Of a stretch of 64,000 bases of DNA, positions 35,161-45,684 are shown piece after piece. Position 1 is the first letter of the stretch. Each line of letters begins with the position of its first letter. The stretch lies in assembly GCA_052400685.1 (NCBI GenBank), contig JBQTGJ010000001.1. The stretch is one strand, 5' to 3'. A model generated the notes under the pieces. The model did not search any database and was not told the origin of the DNA. It saw only the letters and a list, made by a program, of their open reading frames with translations. The stretch comes from CAZHHH01 sp052400685 (lineage in GTDB: Bacteria > Bacteroidota > Bacteroidia > Bacteroidales > Marinilabiliaceae). The position numbers and the translations under genes are program-made.

Positions 35161-35354
35161 ATTAACATTTTGTAACACTTTTTTGTGTTTGGTTTAAAAA
35201 TTTTGATTTGTGCGCAAGGAATAGGTAACCATTTTTGATATGCGAACAGAGATATTTTATTCTCTTGATTTAAACGGTTAGTATAGGTATTGTGAAAATG
35301 GCTTTATAAAAATTATGCTTAAAATCAGATAAATAATTATTGTTAACAAATGCT

Positions 35355-37529
35355 ATGAAAATGAAATTAACAAACAGGTTGTTGTTGATGCTTGCAATAT
35401 TCGGCTTGCAGGGAATCTGGTCCTGTCAGGAATGGGGCGAGATGGACCCTGAGGCAGGAAATCAAGTCTACCCTAAGTTGGTATTGAAAGGGGAGTATGA
35501 GTTTGATCCAGGATCTTTGGATGAAGTTGTTCTAGGTTCTTATGAGAGTGGTCAAGAACCCAAAATCGTGTCAGATGAATTTAAAGGAAAGGTTGTTCAA
35601 CTTTCTGGAGGATACATTCAATTTATTAATCCATTGAAGAATGTAAGTTTACAGACTGGGGCATCGCTTACTATGTGGGTTAAAACCTCCGAAGGTAATT
35701 TAAACGGAGCGATCTTCTCTTTTGCTAATGAAGACGATAGCGAAAAACTGTTTTTTACACCCAATGGATGGCTTAGTTACACAAGTGAAGATGATTCTTA
35801 TGAAGTGAACAACCCTGCTGATGTTGAAACAGATTTACTAATAGCTGATGAATGGCATTATTTAGCCATTATTATAAAAACGAATGGGTACATTATATAT
35901 GTTGATGGTGAGAGTAAATTAGAAGCAACGATTATAGATTATGATTTTTCAAAAATCATAGAAGCTTTTTCTAATTTCTCTTATTTGTATTTAGGATATG
36001 GTTCCTCCACTCAGCCTCAACCTATGTGGATTGATGATTTAATGATATACCGTAACGTAATTACTGAAAAAGAAATAGCAGTTCCTGAGGTGTCGAATGT
36101 TGCGGAGCCATACGAATTTCCTCCAAGAGGTACCGTAGGATATTACAAACTTGATAACTCTTTTATAAATAGTTTAAACGAACTTCAGGATGGTGAACTT
36201 GTTACCGTTCAAACTCAGGCTACGCCTTCTGCATATGAGGAAGATCCCGAGCGCGGGACTGTTTGGCATCAACAGGAGGGCTGGACAGATCATGCCAACG
36301 GATGGGCATATACTCGATTTGATAACCCTTTAAATGGACAAGCTGTTGAAGATGGCGTAAGTGTGAGTATGTGGATTAATCCTCCAACATTGAATTGGTG
36401 GGATCAGATATTTGTATTGAATGACGGAACCAGTAAATTTTGGTTCAATGCCATCGGTTATTTAGGATACAATGGGACAGGCGGATACTTTGATTGTCAA
36501 AATAATAATGACGAAAATGCTTTAGAGGTGGGTGTTTGGACTTTTGTAACCATTAATATTACGAATGGTGGATTTCAAGTATATTATAACGGAGAACTTA
36601 AGTTTGATCTTGAAAATAACGCTGCCTACGGAGGTGATTTAGCCGACTTTTCCAATGTGGTAAACATGTTTACCTCTTCCTCCGATTTCTATTTAGGCTA
36701 CGAAACATGGTGGAAGGCTGCTCCTGCATTAGTAGATGACATTTTTCTTATTACTCGTCCTATTACAGAAGATGAGATTAAAAATCTTTATGCGGATACC
36801 AATAAATCTAATGGTGGTGTAATCACCAGTCCTGCCTATTTGCCTAATTTATATGGCACATACACTTTAGATAATACTTTTGAAAACGCTTTGAACAGCA
36901 GTCAGAGTGGAGAATTTATTACCGTTGAAGCTCAAGCCACTCCATCAGGGTTTGAAGAAGATGCTGAGCGTGGAATTGTTTGGCATCAGCAAGAAGGATG
37001 GACAGGAAATGAGAACGGATGGGCTTATACAAGATTTGACAATCCTTTAAAAGGAAAAACTGTTGAGAACGATGGCATAAGTGTTAGTATGTGGATTAAT
37101 CCTCCGACTCTGAATTGGTGGGATCAGATATTTGTATTGAATGATGGAACAAGTAAATTTTGGTTCAATGCCATCGGTTATTTAGGATACAATGGAACAG
37201 GCGGATACTTCGATTGTCACAATAATAATGATGAAAATGCATTGGAAGTTGGAAAATGGACTTTAGTTAGTATTAATATTACAAATAGTGGTTTTGAGGT
37301 GTATTACAATGGGGAACTCAAATTTGACTTTGAAAACAATGCTGCCTATGCTGGTGATATAACTGATTTTAGTAATGTGGTTAATATGTTTACCTCTTCT
37401 TCCGATTTTTATTTAGGATACGAAACCTGGTGGAAAGCAGCACCGGCACTTGTAGATGACATCAATATTTGCGCAAGTCCATTAACAGCAGAACAAGCTA
37501 TAGCCTTGTATAACGCAACAAAAAAATAA
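35355..37529 (+). CDS. Surface lipoprotein with three LamG-like domains (probable glycan-binding protein)
   Basis: A 724-residue lipoprotein. The signal peptide ends in a lipobox (GIWSC), and the start is the ATG at 35355, since the upstream TTG adds nothing family-like. It has three concanavalin-like LamG segments at about 50-250, 260-490 and 500-720, each with a VSMWI-type strand and a final DD or DDI loop. The second and third are near copies (for example NPPTLNWWDQIFVLNDGTSK in both), offset by exactly 720 bases. Placed first in a locus with two SusC/SusD pairs, it probably binds polysaccharide at the cell surface, like SGBPs. Its ligand is unknown, and catalysis is not indicated. Confidence 0.8.
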   Translation: MKMKLTNRLLLMLAIFGLQGIWSCQEWGEMDPEAGNQVYPKLVLKGEYEFDPGSLDEVVLGSYESGQEPKIVSDEFKGKVVQLSGGYIQFINPLKNVSLQTGASLTMWVKTSEGNLNGAIFSFANEDDSEKLFFTPNGWLSYTSEDDSYEVNNPADVETDLLIADEWHYLAIIIKTNGYIIYVDGESKLEATIIDYDFSKIIEAFSNFSYLYLGYGSSTQPQPMWIDDLMIYRNVITEKEIAVPEVSNVAEPYEFPPRGTVGYYKLDNSFINSLNELQDGELVTVQTQATPSAYEEDPERGTVWHQQEGWTDHANGWAYTRFDNPLNGQAVEDGVSVSMWINPPTLNWWDQIFVLNDGTSKFWFNAIGYLGYNGTGGYFDCQNNNDENALEVGVWTFVTINITNGGFQVYYNGELKFDLENNAAYGGDLADFSNVVNMFTSSSDFYLGYETWWKAAPALVDDIFLITRPITEDEIKNLYADTNKSNGGVITSPAYLPNLYGTYTLDNTFENALNSSQSGEFITVEAQATPSGFEEDAERGIVWHQQEGWTGNENGWAYTRFDNPLKGKTVENDGISVSMWINPPTLNWWDQIFVLNDGTSKFWFNAIGYLGYNGTGGYFDCHNNNDENALEVGKWTLVSINITNSGFEVYYNGELKFDFENNAAYAGDITDFSNVVNMFTSSSDFYLGYETWWKAAPALVDDINICASPLTAEQAIALYNATKK
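36240..37500 (+). repeat. Internal tandem duplication in the LamG lipoprotein gene (720-base unit)
   Basis: Bases around 36240-36780 and 36960-37500 repeat at an offset of 720. The stretch from GTGGATTAATCCTCC onward is almost identical in DNA, with mostly third-position differences. The unit is 240 codons. The low divergence suggests a recent duplication or gene conversion. Confidence 0.85.
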
Positions 37530-37551
37530 TCCTGAATTAAGATAATTAATT

Positions 37552-40500
37552 ATGAAAAAAATGAGAACTTATATAACACCATACTTTCGATTAATAAGTA
37601 TGATGATATTACTAATGTTCTTACTGACTGGGCAAAATATCTTTGCCCAGTCAGTAAAATTTGATGGTGTTGTCAAAGATGATACCGGTGAAACAATTGT
37701 AGGTGCCACCGTGGTTGAAAAAGGTACTACTAACGGCACCATCACCGACTTGAACGGTGAATTCCATATTAGTGTTAGTAGTACTCAGTCTGTACTTGTG
37801 GTTAGCTTTATTGGGTATAAAAGTCAGGAAATCAGTTTGAACGGACAATCATATTTCAATGTGGTGCTGCAGAAAGATGATCAGGAACTGGCGGAAGTTG
37901 TGGTAGTAGGATATGGAGCACAAAAAAAGGAAAGTGTTGTTGGTGCTATATCTCAATTATCTTCTAAAGAAATTTTAAATTCACCTGCTGCAAACATCAC
38001 GCAAGCAATTTCTGGTAAAATACCAGGAGTAGTAACATCGCAATCTTCAGGAGCTCCCGGGGCCGATGATGCTCAGATATATATTCGAGGCAGGGCTACA
38101 TTCTCAGGAGACGGACAACCATTAGTACTTGTGGATGGCGTAGAACGTTCTTTTTCGCAAATAGCACCTGATGATATTGAAGCTATTTCTGTTCTGAAAG
38201 ATGCATCAGCTACTGCGGTTTATGGTGTACGTGGTGCAAATGGTGTGATCCTTGTAACAACCAAAAGAGGTCGAGAACAAAAGCCCGTTGTTAGCCTTAC
38301 GGCCAACTGGCAATCTCAATCGCCTACCAGAAGTGATACTTATTTAAATTCATACAATTCTGTCGTATTATTAGAGGAAGCTTTAGCCAATGATGGTTTA
38401 GCATCACAGTTTTCTGCAGAAGACATTGAGATGTACCGTCGATCTTCGGCAGGTGAATTAAACGATTACGAATCGATGCTATATCCCAACGTTGATTGGT
38501 ATGATGCTATTTTACGCTCATCGTCTCCTGCTCAACGTTACAATGTAAATGTTCAGGGAGGAACCAAACGTATGCGGTACTTTGCTTCGGGTGAATATTA
38601 TGACCAGCAAGGTTTATTTAAAGACCTCAGTACTGATAAGTATGGAAATAAATCAAATACCAGCTTCCGCCGATACGCTTTCCGTGCTAATCTTGATTTT
38701 TTGCTTACTAAGGATTTAACAGCTTCTATCAATTTCGGAACTCGTTTTGAAGAACGTAATGGACCTAATACTAGTGAATCATCTAATTATAGTGAAGTGT
38801 TTTATGAGTTAAATCACACGCCAGGATGGTTATTCCCTGTTAGTTATAGCATTCCTGATGGAGATTCTGAAAGAACATTATATGGTGGTAGTTCTCAATA
38901 TCAAAATAACATTGCGGCCCGGTTGGCAAAAGCTGGATTTTACAGAGCCACAAACACCATCAGTGAAACAAATTTTATTGTTGACTATAAATTAGATTGG
39001 TTAACTGAAGGTTTAAAAGCAAAAGCAATGATGTCTTTTGACTACGATGCCTATTATAACCGAAAATTTGAAGCAGACTTTGCTACATATGAGCTGAACG
39101 ATAGAGATAATTATGAATTGTTAGATGCTTATAATCAATTTAATACAGATTCGGAGCTGGCTTATGCAGGTAACGATCAAACTACAACATTGAAGCTTTA
39201 TTTTGAATATCAATTAAGTTATGCGCGAAAGTTTGGGAAGCATGACGTAACTGCAATGGTTTTATATAACCAGAACGATTACCGTTATCAAGCAGAATTA
39301 GCGCAACGTTATCAAGGTCTGGTTGGCCGTGTAACCTATGGTTATGACAATCGATATTTAATGGAAGTTAATGCCGGTTATAACGGTTCAGAGAACTTTA
39401 TGGAAGGGAAACGCTTCGGATTTTTCCCATCTCTTTCACTTGGTTGGAGGATTAGTAATGAGGAATTTATGAGCACAACCCAAGATTGGCTTAACAATCT
39501 TAAAATTAGGGGTTCATACGGCCAGGTTGGTAATGATGTCTATTTGGTTAACAATGTGAAGCAACGCTTTTTGTATGAGCAAAAATGGTCACAAATTACT
39601 AATGATTATTATTTTGGATCAACAGGATATACTGGAATTTATGAAGGGCAATATCCGAACTATGATGTAACATGGGAGCGTGCTAACAAATATAATTTGG
39701 GTTTGGAATTTGGCTTATGGAATGGATTTGTCACGGGTAATATCGATGTTTTTAGTGAAACACGTGATAACATATTGACAGAGTTTTTAACTCGTCCGGA
39801 ATGGGTTGGAGTTACCATGGCTGCCGGAAATCTTGGTGAAACAAAGAATAGTGGTTATGAAATAGAATTAAAACATGCTAATCATATTGGTGAGAACTTT
39901 AATTATACGGTAGGATTAACATATGCTCATGCCAGAAATGAGATAAAAGACATGGACGAACCTGAAGCCAAAACCGATTACCGAAAGCGGGAAGGTCACT
40001 CAATAGAACAGTATTTTGGATTGGAGTGCTTAGGTTTTGTTACATCCGACGATTTAGCAAATGCAGATTTCCCTGTTTCAACTTATGGTGAAGTTCAGGT
40101 AGGTGACCTGAAATACAGAGATATGAATAATGATGGGTTTATCGATGAAAGAGATGAAACAGTTATTGGATTTAGTTCAATTCCTGAAAATACTTATTCG
40201 TTCACATTAGGCTGCAATTACAAAGGTTGGGGGTTTAATGTGATGTTTCAAGGAGTAGATCATGTAAGTCGATACTATGATGCTGAAGCAATGTATGCAT
40301 TTGTTGATGGTGGTAAAGTGAAAGAACATCATTTGGATCGCTGGGATCCATCCAGGAGTGAAGCTGAAAACTTAGCCAATGCAAAATACCCACTTTTACA
40401 TTACGATAGTAATGGGGATCATAATCAGCAGTTAAACTCATTTTTTCTGAAGAATGGCGCATTTGTAAGACTGAAAAATATTGAATTGAGCTATACGCTT

Positions 40501-40671
40501 CCATCTTCATGGATCAAACCCGTAGGTATAAGTGATTGTAGATTATATGTAAATGCAAATAATTTAATCACCTGGGATCATATTGATGATATTGCCGACC
40601 CGGAGAGTAATGGTTCTAACCTTTACCCTATTATGAAAACAATTAATTGCGGAGTTAATCTTAAATTCTAA
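37552..40671 (+). CDS. SusC/RagA-family TonB-linked outer-membrane transporter (first copy)
   Basis: A 1039-residue TonB-dependent glycan importer. The signal peptide is about 1-33 (ending NIFAQ), followed by a carboxypeptidase-regulatory-like domain (FDGVVKDDTGETIVGATVV), the plug with VVVGYGAQKKESVVGAI and the SusC signature GVRGANGVILVTTKRG, then the 22-strand barrel ending GVNLKF. It pairs with the SusD-like lipoprotein encoded six bases downstream. It should import oligosaccharides across the outer membrane using TonB energy. Substrate specificity is not readable; a xylan role is suggested only by the GH10/GH43 cluster 8 kb away. Confidence 0.93.
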   Translation: MKKMRTYITPYFRLISMMILLMFLLTGQNIFAQSVKFDGVVKDDTGETIVGATVVEKGTTNGTITDLNGEFHISVSSTQSVLVVSFIGYKSQEISLNGQSYFNVVLQKDDQELAEVVVVGYGAQKKESVVGAISQLSSKEILNSPAANITQAISGKIPGVVTSQSSGAPGADDAQIYIRGRATFSGDGQPLVLVDGVERSFSQIAPDDIEAISVLKDASATAVYGVRGANGVILVTTKRGREQKPVVSLTANWQSQSPTRSDTYLNSYNSVVLLEEALANDGLASQFSAEDIEMYRRSSAGELNDYESMLYPNVDWYDAILRSSSPAQRYNVNVQGGTKRMRYFASGEYYDQQGLFKDLSTDKYGNKSNTSFRRYAFRANLDFLLTKDLTASINFGTRFEERNGPNTSESSNYSEVFYELNHTPGWLFPVSYSIPDGDSERTLYGGSSQYQNNIAARLAKAGFYRATNTISETNFIVDYKLDWLTEGLKAKAMMSFDYDAYYNRKFEADFATYELNDRDNYELLDAYNQFNTDSELAYAGNDQTTTLKLYFEYQLSYARKFGKHDVTAMVLYNQNDYRYQAELAQRYQGLVGRVTYGYDNRYLMEVNAGYNGSENFMEGKRFGFFPSLSLGWRISNEEFMSTTQDWLNNLKIRGSYGQVGNDVYLVNNVKQRFLYEQKWSQITNDYYFGSTGYTGIYEGQYPNYDVTWERANKYNLGLEFGLWNGFVTGNIDVFSETRDNILTEFLTRPEWVGVTMAAGNLGETKNSGYEIELKHANHIGENFNYTVGLTYAHARNEIKDMDEPEAKTDYRKREGHSIEQYFGLECLGFVTSDDLANADFPVSTYGEVQVGDLKYRDMNNDGFIDERDETVIGFSSIPENTYSFTLGCNYKGWGFNVMFQGVDHVSRYYDAEAMYAFVDGGKVKEHHLDRWDPSRSEAENLANAKYPLLHYDSNGDHNQQLNSFFLKNGAFVRLKNIELSYTLPSSWIKPVGISDCRLYVNANNLITWDHIDDIADPESNGSNLYPIMKTINCGVNLKF

Positions 40672-40677
40672 CATGTC

Positions 40678-42435
40678 ATGAATAAATTATTATATACAAT
40701 CTGTGTATTAGGAATCTCAGCCCTTACATTTACTTCTTGCGAAGATATGTTTGGCGATTTTCTTGATAAGCAGCCCAGTAATGAACTAACCGAAGAGCAG
40801 GTTTTTGATGACTGGGAAACAACAAAACAATTTCATTTTGACACTTACAATTTTTTACGTCACGGTGTAGGAAGAATAAATAGCTCATGGTTAGATGCAG
40901 CAACAGATTTAGCCGAAACTAGTTATTCATACGGAGGAGTTCGTTCTACTTTTAACATCGGAAATTATTATGGGGTCGCTGGAGCCAATGAGCTAACTGC
41001 AACTTGGGAGCACTACTATCGAGGTATCCGTAAATGTAATATGATACTAACAAATATTGACAGCGTTCCGCAAGCCTCTGATTTAAGTGACGAAAAATAT
41101 GAAGCAGACAAATTAAACTATAAGTCAGAAGCTCGTTTTTTGCGTGCTTACTTTTATTGGGAGTTGTTCTTGAGATACGGACCTATTCCAATTGTGACCG
41201 AAGTACTCGATCCTGATGGAGACTTATTGTCAGGCTACACAATACGACCTACAATTAAAGAGTATGTTGTAGATTTTATTTTACAGGAGTTAGATGAATG
41301 TGAAGCCGGGTTAATGACATATGACGATGGCGTGAAAGCAGCTAATGCAGGACGAATTAGTATGCCAATGGCACGAGCTCTTTATTCGAGAATAATGCTT
41401 TTTATGGCGAGTGATAGATATAGTGAGGAATCTGAAATTACATGGTCTGAGGCAGCACATGCTGCTAAAAGTTTTATTGACGATTATGGTAGTAACTATG
41501 AATTATTTAATAGTTCAACAGGAATTGAAAACTATACAAATGCTATTTTAAGAACACAATATGAAGGAAAAAATAATGAAGTTATCTTCTATCGTAATGA
41601 TGTTACAATTGGGTGGAGTGAAATTGTAGATGACACTCCTGTTGGAGAAGGTGGAAACGGAGGTCTTTGTCCTTCTCAAAACCTTATTGATATGTACGAT
41701 ATGGAAGATGGTTCTTCACCGTTTTCATCCTATGATGAAACAGGTGCTCCAGTTTACAATGGGGCAACAACACCTGATATTAATGAGGCCAGTGGTTACA
41801 CTGATGCAACACTTTGGAACAACAGGGATCCTCGTATGGCAGCTTCCGTTCTTTATCAGGGAGTTGAATGGGGTAGTGGAACTATCAATGTGATTAAAGG
41901 GAAACGTGATAATCCTGTTGGTAATGCCAATGCGACACCTACTGGCTATTATCTTCGAAAATACATTCCGGAAAATATATTAAGTTCAGTACACTCCGGT
42001 TCAAGTTATCGTAACTGGATTATTATACGTTATGCCGAAATTTTATTGAACTATGCAGAGGCTCTGAATGAAGCTGAAGGCCCGTCTTTTGATGTTTACA
42101 ACGTTTTAGATCAAATACGCCACCGTGCAGGCATCACTGGCAATGTGGCGGATCGTTCAGATTTAACTTCATCTAAGGCCCGAATGCGCAATTTCATTCG
42201 AAAAGAACGGGCTGTTGAATTGGCTTTCGAAGAACATAGGTATTGGGATTTGCGCCGATGGAATGTAGCAACATCCGCCCTTTCACGCGACATATATGGT
42301 GTTGATGTTGCTCCTGACGGTGTCGTTTCACGTAAAGTGGCACAAAATAGGGTGTTCGAAGAAAAAATGTACCTCTATCCTATTCCCGAGGCAGAAGTTT
42401 GGAAAACAGATATTGAAAACAATCCAGGATGGTAA
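40678..42435 (+). CDS. SusD/RagB-family surface lipoprotein (first copy)
   Basis: A 585-residue lipoprotein (lipobox TFTSC, Cys 21) of the SusD/RagB family, which caps the SusC barrel and binds the glycan. Tetratricopeptide-like helices are present, with the segment SEARFLRAYFYWELFLRYG and the RagB tail RKERAVELAFEEHRYWDLRRW, ending LYPIPEAEVW and NPGW. It is the partner of the preceding SusC. Confidence 0.93.
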   Translation: MNKLLYTICVLGISALTFTSCEDMFGDFLDKQPSNELTEEQVFDDWETTKQFHFDTYNFLRHGVGRINSSWLDAATDLAETSYSYGGVRSTFNIGNYYGVAGANELTATWEHYYRGIRKCNMILTNIDSVPQASDLSDEKYEADKLNYKSEARFLRAYFYWELFLRYGPIPIVTEVLDPDGDLLSGYTIRPTIKEYVVDFILQELDECEAGLMTYDDGVKAANAGRISMPMARALYSRIMLFMASDRYSEESEITWSEAAHAAKSFIDDYGSNYELFNSSTGIENYTNAILRTQYEGKNNEVIFYRNDVTIGWSEIVDDTPVGEGGNGGLCPSQNLIDMYDMEDGSSPFSSYDETGAPVYNGATTPDINEASGYTDATLWNNRDPRMAASVLYQGVEWGSGTINVIKGKRDNPVGNANATPTGYYLRKYIPENILSSVHSGSSYRNWIIIRYAEILLNYAEALNEAEGPSFDVYNVLDQIRHRAGITGNVADRSDLTSSKARMRNFIRKERAVELAFEEHRYWDLRRWNVATSALSRDIYGVDVAPDGVVSRKVAQNRVFEEKMYLYPIPEAEVWKTDIENNPGW

Positions 42436-42464
42436 TCCTTTAATTGAATTATATTATGTTGAAT

Positions 42465-45400
42465 ATGATAAAATATATAAATAATAACATGGCACGAGTT
42501 CTAAGACTTTTGCTGATGGGGATATTTTTCCTTAATGCGATTTCAACTTTTGCGCAGGAGGAAAAGGTTTTAAACGGAAGAATCGTGGATCCGGAAGGCA
42601 ATCCTATCTCTGGTGTTGTTGTTAACGTGGCAGAATCAAGTAAAATTGTATTGTCTGATAAAGACGGGAACTTCAGTTTAATAACCTCAATACCAAACGA
42701 AGAGATTGTCTTTACGGCTATTGGTTTTAAAAATACATCTGCTATAGCAGAGCTTAATAAAAGCTTTGAAGTTGTAATGGAACCTGATTTAGATGAGTAT
42801 GAACATACTACTCCGGTAGCTTTTGGCAGAAAACAAAAGAAATTTGTGACAGAAGCCACTTCGGTTGTAACAGGCGAAGAATTACAAAAATACCCAATAA
42901 CAGTACTGCAAAATGCCTTTACCTCTACTGTTAACGGGGTCGCAACCTACGAATGGGCAAGCGAACCAGGGTGGTCCGAAACGGCCATCTATATTCGTGG
43001 TCTTAGAACCATGAATGCCAACGCGCGTGCACCTTTGATAATTGTGGATGATGTAGAAAGAGATTTGTCATTTTTGGATGCTTATCCTATTGAAAATATT
43101 ACTATTTTAAAGGATGCTGCTGCTACAGCCATTTATGGAATGAGGGGGGCTAATGGAGTCATTCTTGTCACAACAAAACGAGGGGAAGAAGGACGTACGA
43201 AAATTACCATTAATCAGGAGGTTGGAGTACAAACACTTACCGGAAAAATGGAAACGCAAAATTCGTATAACATGGCGTTAACCCGTAATCAGGTAAGATA
43301 TTTAGACGGTAAAGATCCTCTGTATACTGACGATCAAATTGAAAAGTATCGTCGCGTTAGTAGTGGTGAAAAATTGGAAGGCATGGATCAGTATAAGTAT
43401 TTTAGCACCAATTGGTTTGATGAATTATATAGAGATGCCGCTCCACAAACAAAAACAAACGTTACAATTAGCGGAGGTAATAAAACGGCTCGGTATTATG
43501 TGTCATTATCACACATGTTCCAATCGGGTATGTGGAATGATAAATGGACAGAATACAATAAAGATTTTAGTACGCAACATAAATTAAACCGTTACAATTT
43601 AAGGTCTAATGTCGACATCGATATTAGCAGTCATCTCAATGTCTCTTTAGATTTAGGCGGACGTATCGACAATATTTCTCAGCCATTAACGGGGGTTTTT
43701 AGTATTGTTACTTTTGGGGCTGTTGAGGCTAATCCAATGGAACCCGTTTACAACCCGGACGGAACGATTTATGCATCAAGTACAGCTGCAAATGCCGGAC
43801 GTCTGTTGGCTTCCTCCGGGATCGATAAAAACCGTCGACGTAATGTATACAGTACTGTAAATGTTACCGGCGACTTGAGTGATTTGATTCCCGGCTTAAA
43901 AGCCAATGCAATTGTAAGCTTCGACTCATATGAAACATTTCAGTCCTCTCAAACCAACAATGTAAATTCATATAATTATGATTACAATAGTGATGTTGAT
44001 GATGTTTCGGGGTATACCTACACACGGTTCTCAACATATTCTGCGTTATCAAATCCAGGAACAACGCCAAGAGATTATTATTACAATATCAACTTCAGAA
44101 CAGGCTTAGCTTACGACAATATTTTTGGGAAACATGCCATAAATGCTCAGGTATTTGTTCGTACCTACAAAAATGTATCGCATGGTTCAGAATCATCTAA
44201 CCGATATCTATCTTATAATGGACAAGCCACATATATATACAACAACAGGTATATATTATCAGGTAATGTATCATATATGGGATGTGATAATTTTGCCAAT
44301 GGAGATCGGTTTGATATTTTTCCTGGAGGTTCTATAGGATGGGTGCTTTCAGAAGAGTCATGGTTAAACAATAAAAATATCAATTTGTTGAAGCTTAGAG
44401 CATCTTATGGTCGTGCCGGACAATCCAATACCGGAGCCGGACGATATCCATATCAGGGTACATATGCGTCAGGCTCGGGTTATTCTTTTGGTACATCGCA
44501 GTCTTATATTGAAGGTGTATACGAAAGTGCTGCTGGTAACTTAAATAGTAAATGGGAGATATCTGATATGGCAAATCTTGGATTAGATTTTGATATTTAC
44601 CAAAAGAAACTATATGGGACTGTAGATGTGTTTAAAGAATGGCGCTCAAATATCTTAGTTGAACGTTCTACTATACCTGCCCTATTAGGTGTTACAGCGC
44701 CTGATGATTCATATGGGAAAGTTGAAAGCAGGGGCTTTGAAGTTTCTCTTGGTCACCAATACCATATCGGAGATTTTAAATACTATATTCAAGGTCAGGT
44801 TACATGGAATACCAACGAAATTACAGAAATGGATGAGTTGGAGCCAAATGTTGAATGGCAACGTAAAACAGGTAAAAGAATATATGACAATACTTCTGTT
44901 GCTGCGCTGTATGAAGGTGCATTCAACAATACTGTTGGAGGATGGAATATCTATAAGTTTAAACAGTGGGCAAGCGATCCCGATAAAATAGCAACCAGTT
45001 ACGAAGATGCTATTGCTAACCCGGACAAGTATCCTTATCATACTGCTTCTGGTACAGGCCAGGCACTGGGTACAGCTGTATTTGAAGATTTAGATGGTGA
45101 CCGTAAAATTGATTCAAATGATATGACTCCTGATAGTTACACTATCATTCCTGAATTAATACCTTCATTAAATATAGGATTTGAATGGAAAGGATTTGAC
45201 GCTCGTGTATTAATGACGGCATATTTAAACCGTTCAGTGTTCTTATCTCCTGCTATTAGTTATTCAGGATGGAGTAACATGGGTACACATGAAGTTACTA
45301 AAGCATGGGGATATTACACTGATGATCCTACTGATTCCCGTAATATTAATGCCTTATATCCTCGCCCTACTTATGGCGGTTTTAATTCCATTGACAGTGA

Positions 45401-45665
45401 CAGAGGGTCAGGAACTTACCAAAATGATATTTGGGTAAGAAACGGAAATTTTTTATCTCTGCGAAATGTTGAAATAGGATACTCTTTACCTAAAACGCTA
45501 ATCAGCAAGGTAAATATGACTCAATGCAGGGTTTACTTAAGTGGTTATAACCTTCATACATTTAGCGATTTGCCAGACGGTGTTGACCCCGAAAAACCAA
45601 TGAGTTATTGTTGGTGGTATCCCAAAACCCGTTCTTTCTCAGTGGGTGTTAAAATAGGTTTTTAA
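42465..45665 (+). CDS. SusC/RagA-family TonB-linked outer-membrane transporter (second copy)
   Basis: A TonB-dependent receptor of about 1066 residues. The start is uncertain among in-frame ATGs at 42456, 42465 and 42489; all lead into the signal peptide RVLRLLLMGIFFLNAISTFAQ. It has a carboxypeptidase-regulatory-like domain, a plug with GMRGANGVILVTTKRG, and a C terminus ending SVGVKIGF. The plug boundary sequence (PVAFGRKQKKFVTEATSVV) differs from the usual GYG motif, showing it belongs to a different SusC subgroup from the first copy. It pairs with the following SusD-like gene, 19 bases away. Confidence 0.92.
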   Translation: MIKYINNNMARVLRLLLMGIFFLNAISTFAQEEKVLNGRIVDPEGNPISGVVVNVAESSKIVLSDKDGNFSLITSIPNEEIVFTAIGFKNTSAIAELNKSFEVVMEPDLDEYEHTTPVAFGRKQKKFVTEATSVVTGEELQKYPITVLQNAFTSTVNGVATYEWASEPGWSETAIYIRGLRTMNANARAPLIIVDDVERDLSFLDAYPIENITILKDAAATAIYGMRGANGVILVTTKRGEEGRTKITINQEVGVQTLTGKMETQNSYNMALTRNQVRYLDGKDPLYTDDQIEKYRRVSSGEKLEGMDQYKYFSTNWFDELYRDAAPQTKTNVTISGGNKTARYYVSLSHMFQSGMWNDKWTEYNKDFSTQHKLNRYNLRSNVDIDISSHLNVSLDLGGRIDNISQPLTGVFSIVTFGAVEANPMEPVYNPDGTIYASSTAANAGRLLASSGIDKNRRRNVYSTVNVTGDLSDLIPGLKANAIVSFDSYETFQSSQTNNVNSYNYDYNSDVDDVSGYTYTRFSTYSALSNPGTTPRDYYYNINFRTGLAYDNIFGKHAINAQVFVRTYKNVSHGSESSNRYLSYNGQATYIYNNRYILSGNVSYMGCDNFANGDRFDIFPGGSIGWVLSEESWLNNKNINLLKLRASYGRAGQSNTGAGRYPYQGTYASGSGYSFGTSQSYIEGVYESAAGNLNSKWEISDMANLGLDFDIYQKKLYGTVDVFKEWRSNILVERSTIPALLGVTAPDDSYGKVESRGFEVSLGHQYHIGDFKYYIQGQVTWNTNEITEMDELEPNVEWQRKTGKRIYDNTSVAALYEGAFNNTVGGWNIYKFKQWASDPDKIATSYEDAIANPDKYPYHTASGTGQALGTAVFEDLDGDRKIDSNDMTPDSYTIIPELIPSLNIGFEWKGFDARVLMTAYLNRSVFLSPAISYSGWSNMGTHEVTKAWGYYTDDPTDSRNINALYPRPTYGGFNSIDSDRGSGTYQNDIWVRNGNFLSLRNVEIGYSLPKTLISKVNMTQCRVYLSGYNLHTFSDLPDGVDPEKPMSYCWWYPKTRSFSVGVKIGF

Positions 45666-45684
45666 TTTTATAAACAGTATTAAA

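Larger units (their letters stand above)
34382..35354. other. Long region with AraC-type remnant, hairpin and SusCD-locus promoter
   Basis: About 970 bases without an intact gene. It holds, in order, a decayed AraC-family gene on the minus strand, a terminator-like hairpin, A/T-rich sequence and a TAnnTTTG promoter element before the glycan-uptake locus. These are listed separately. Confidence 0.7.

Noticed and set aside
36240..37500. Long direct repeats that could be read as an array
   Set aside because: The 720-base unit is coding, in frame and makes LamG domains; there are no short repeats with unique spacers, and no CRISPR array or cas gene was seen anywhere.
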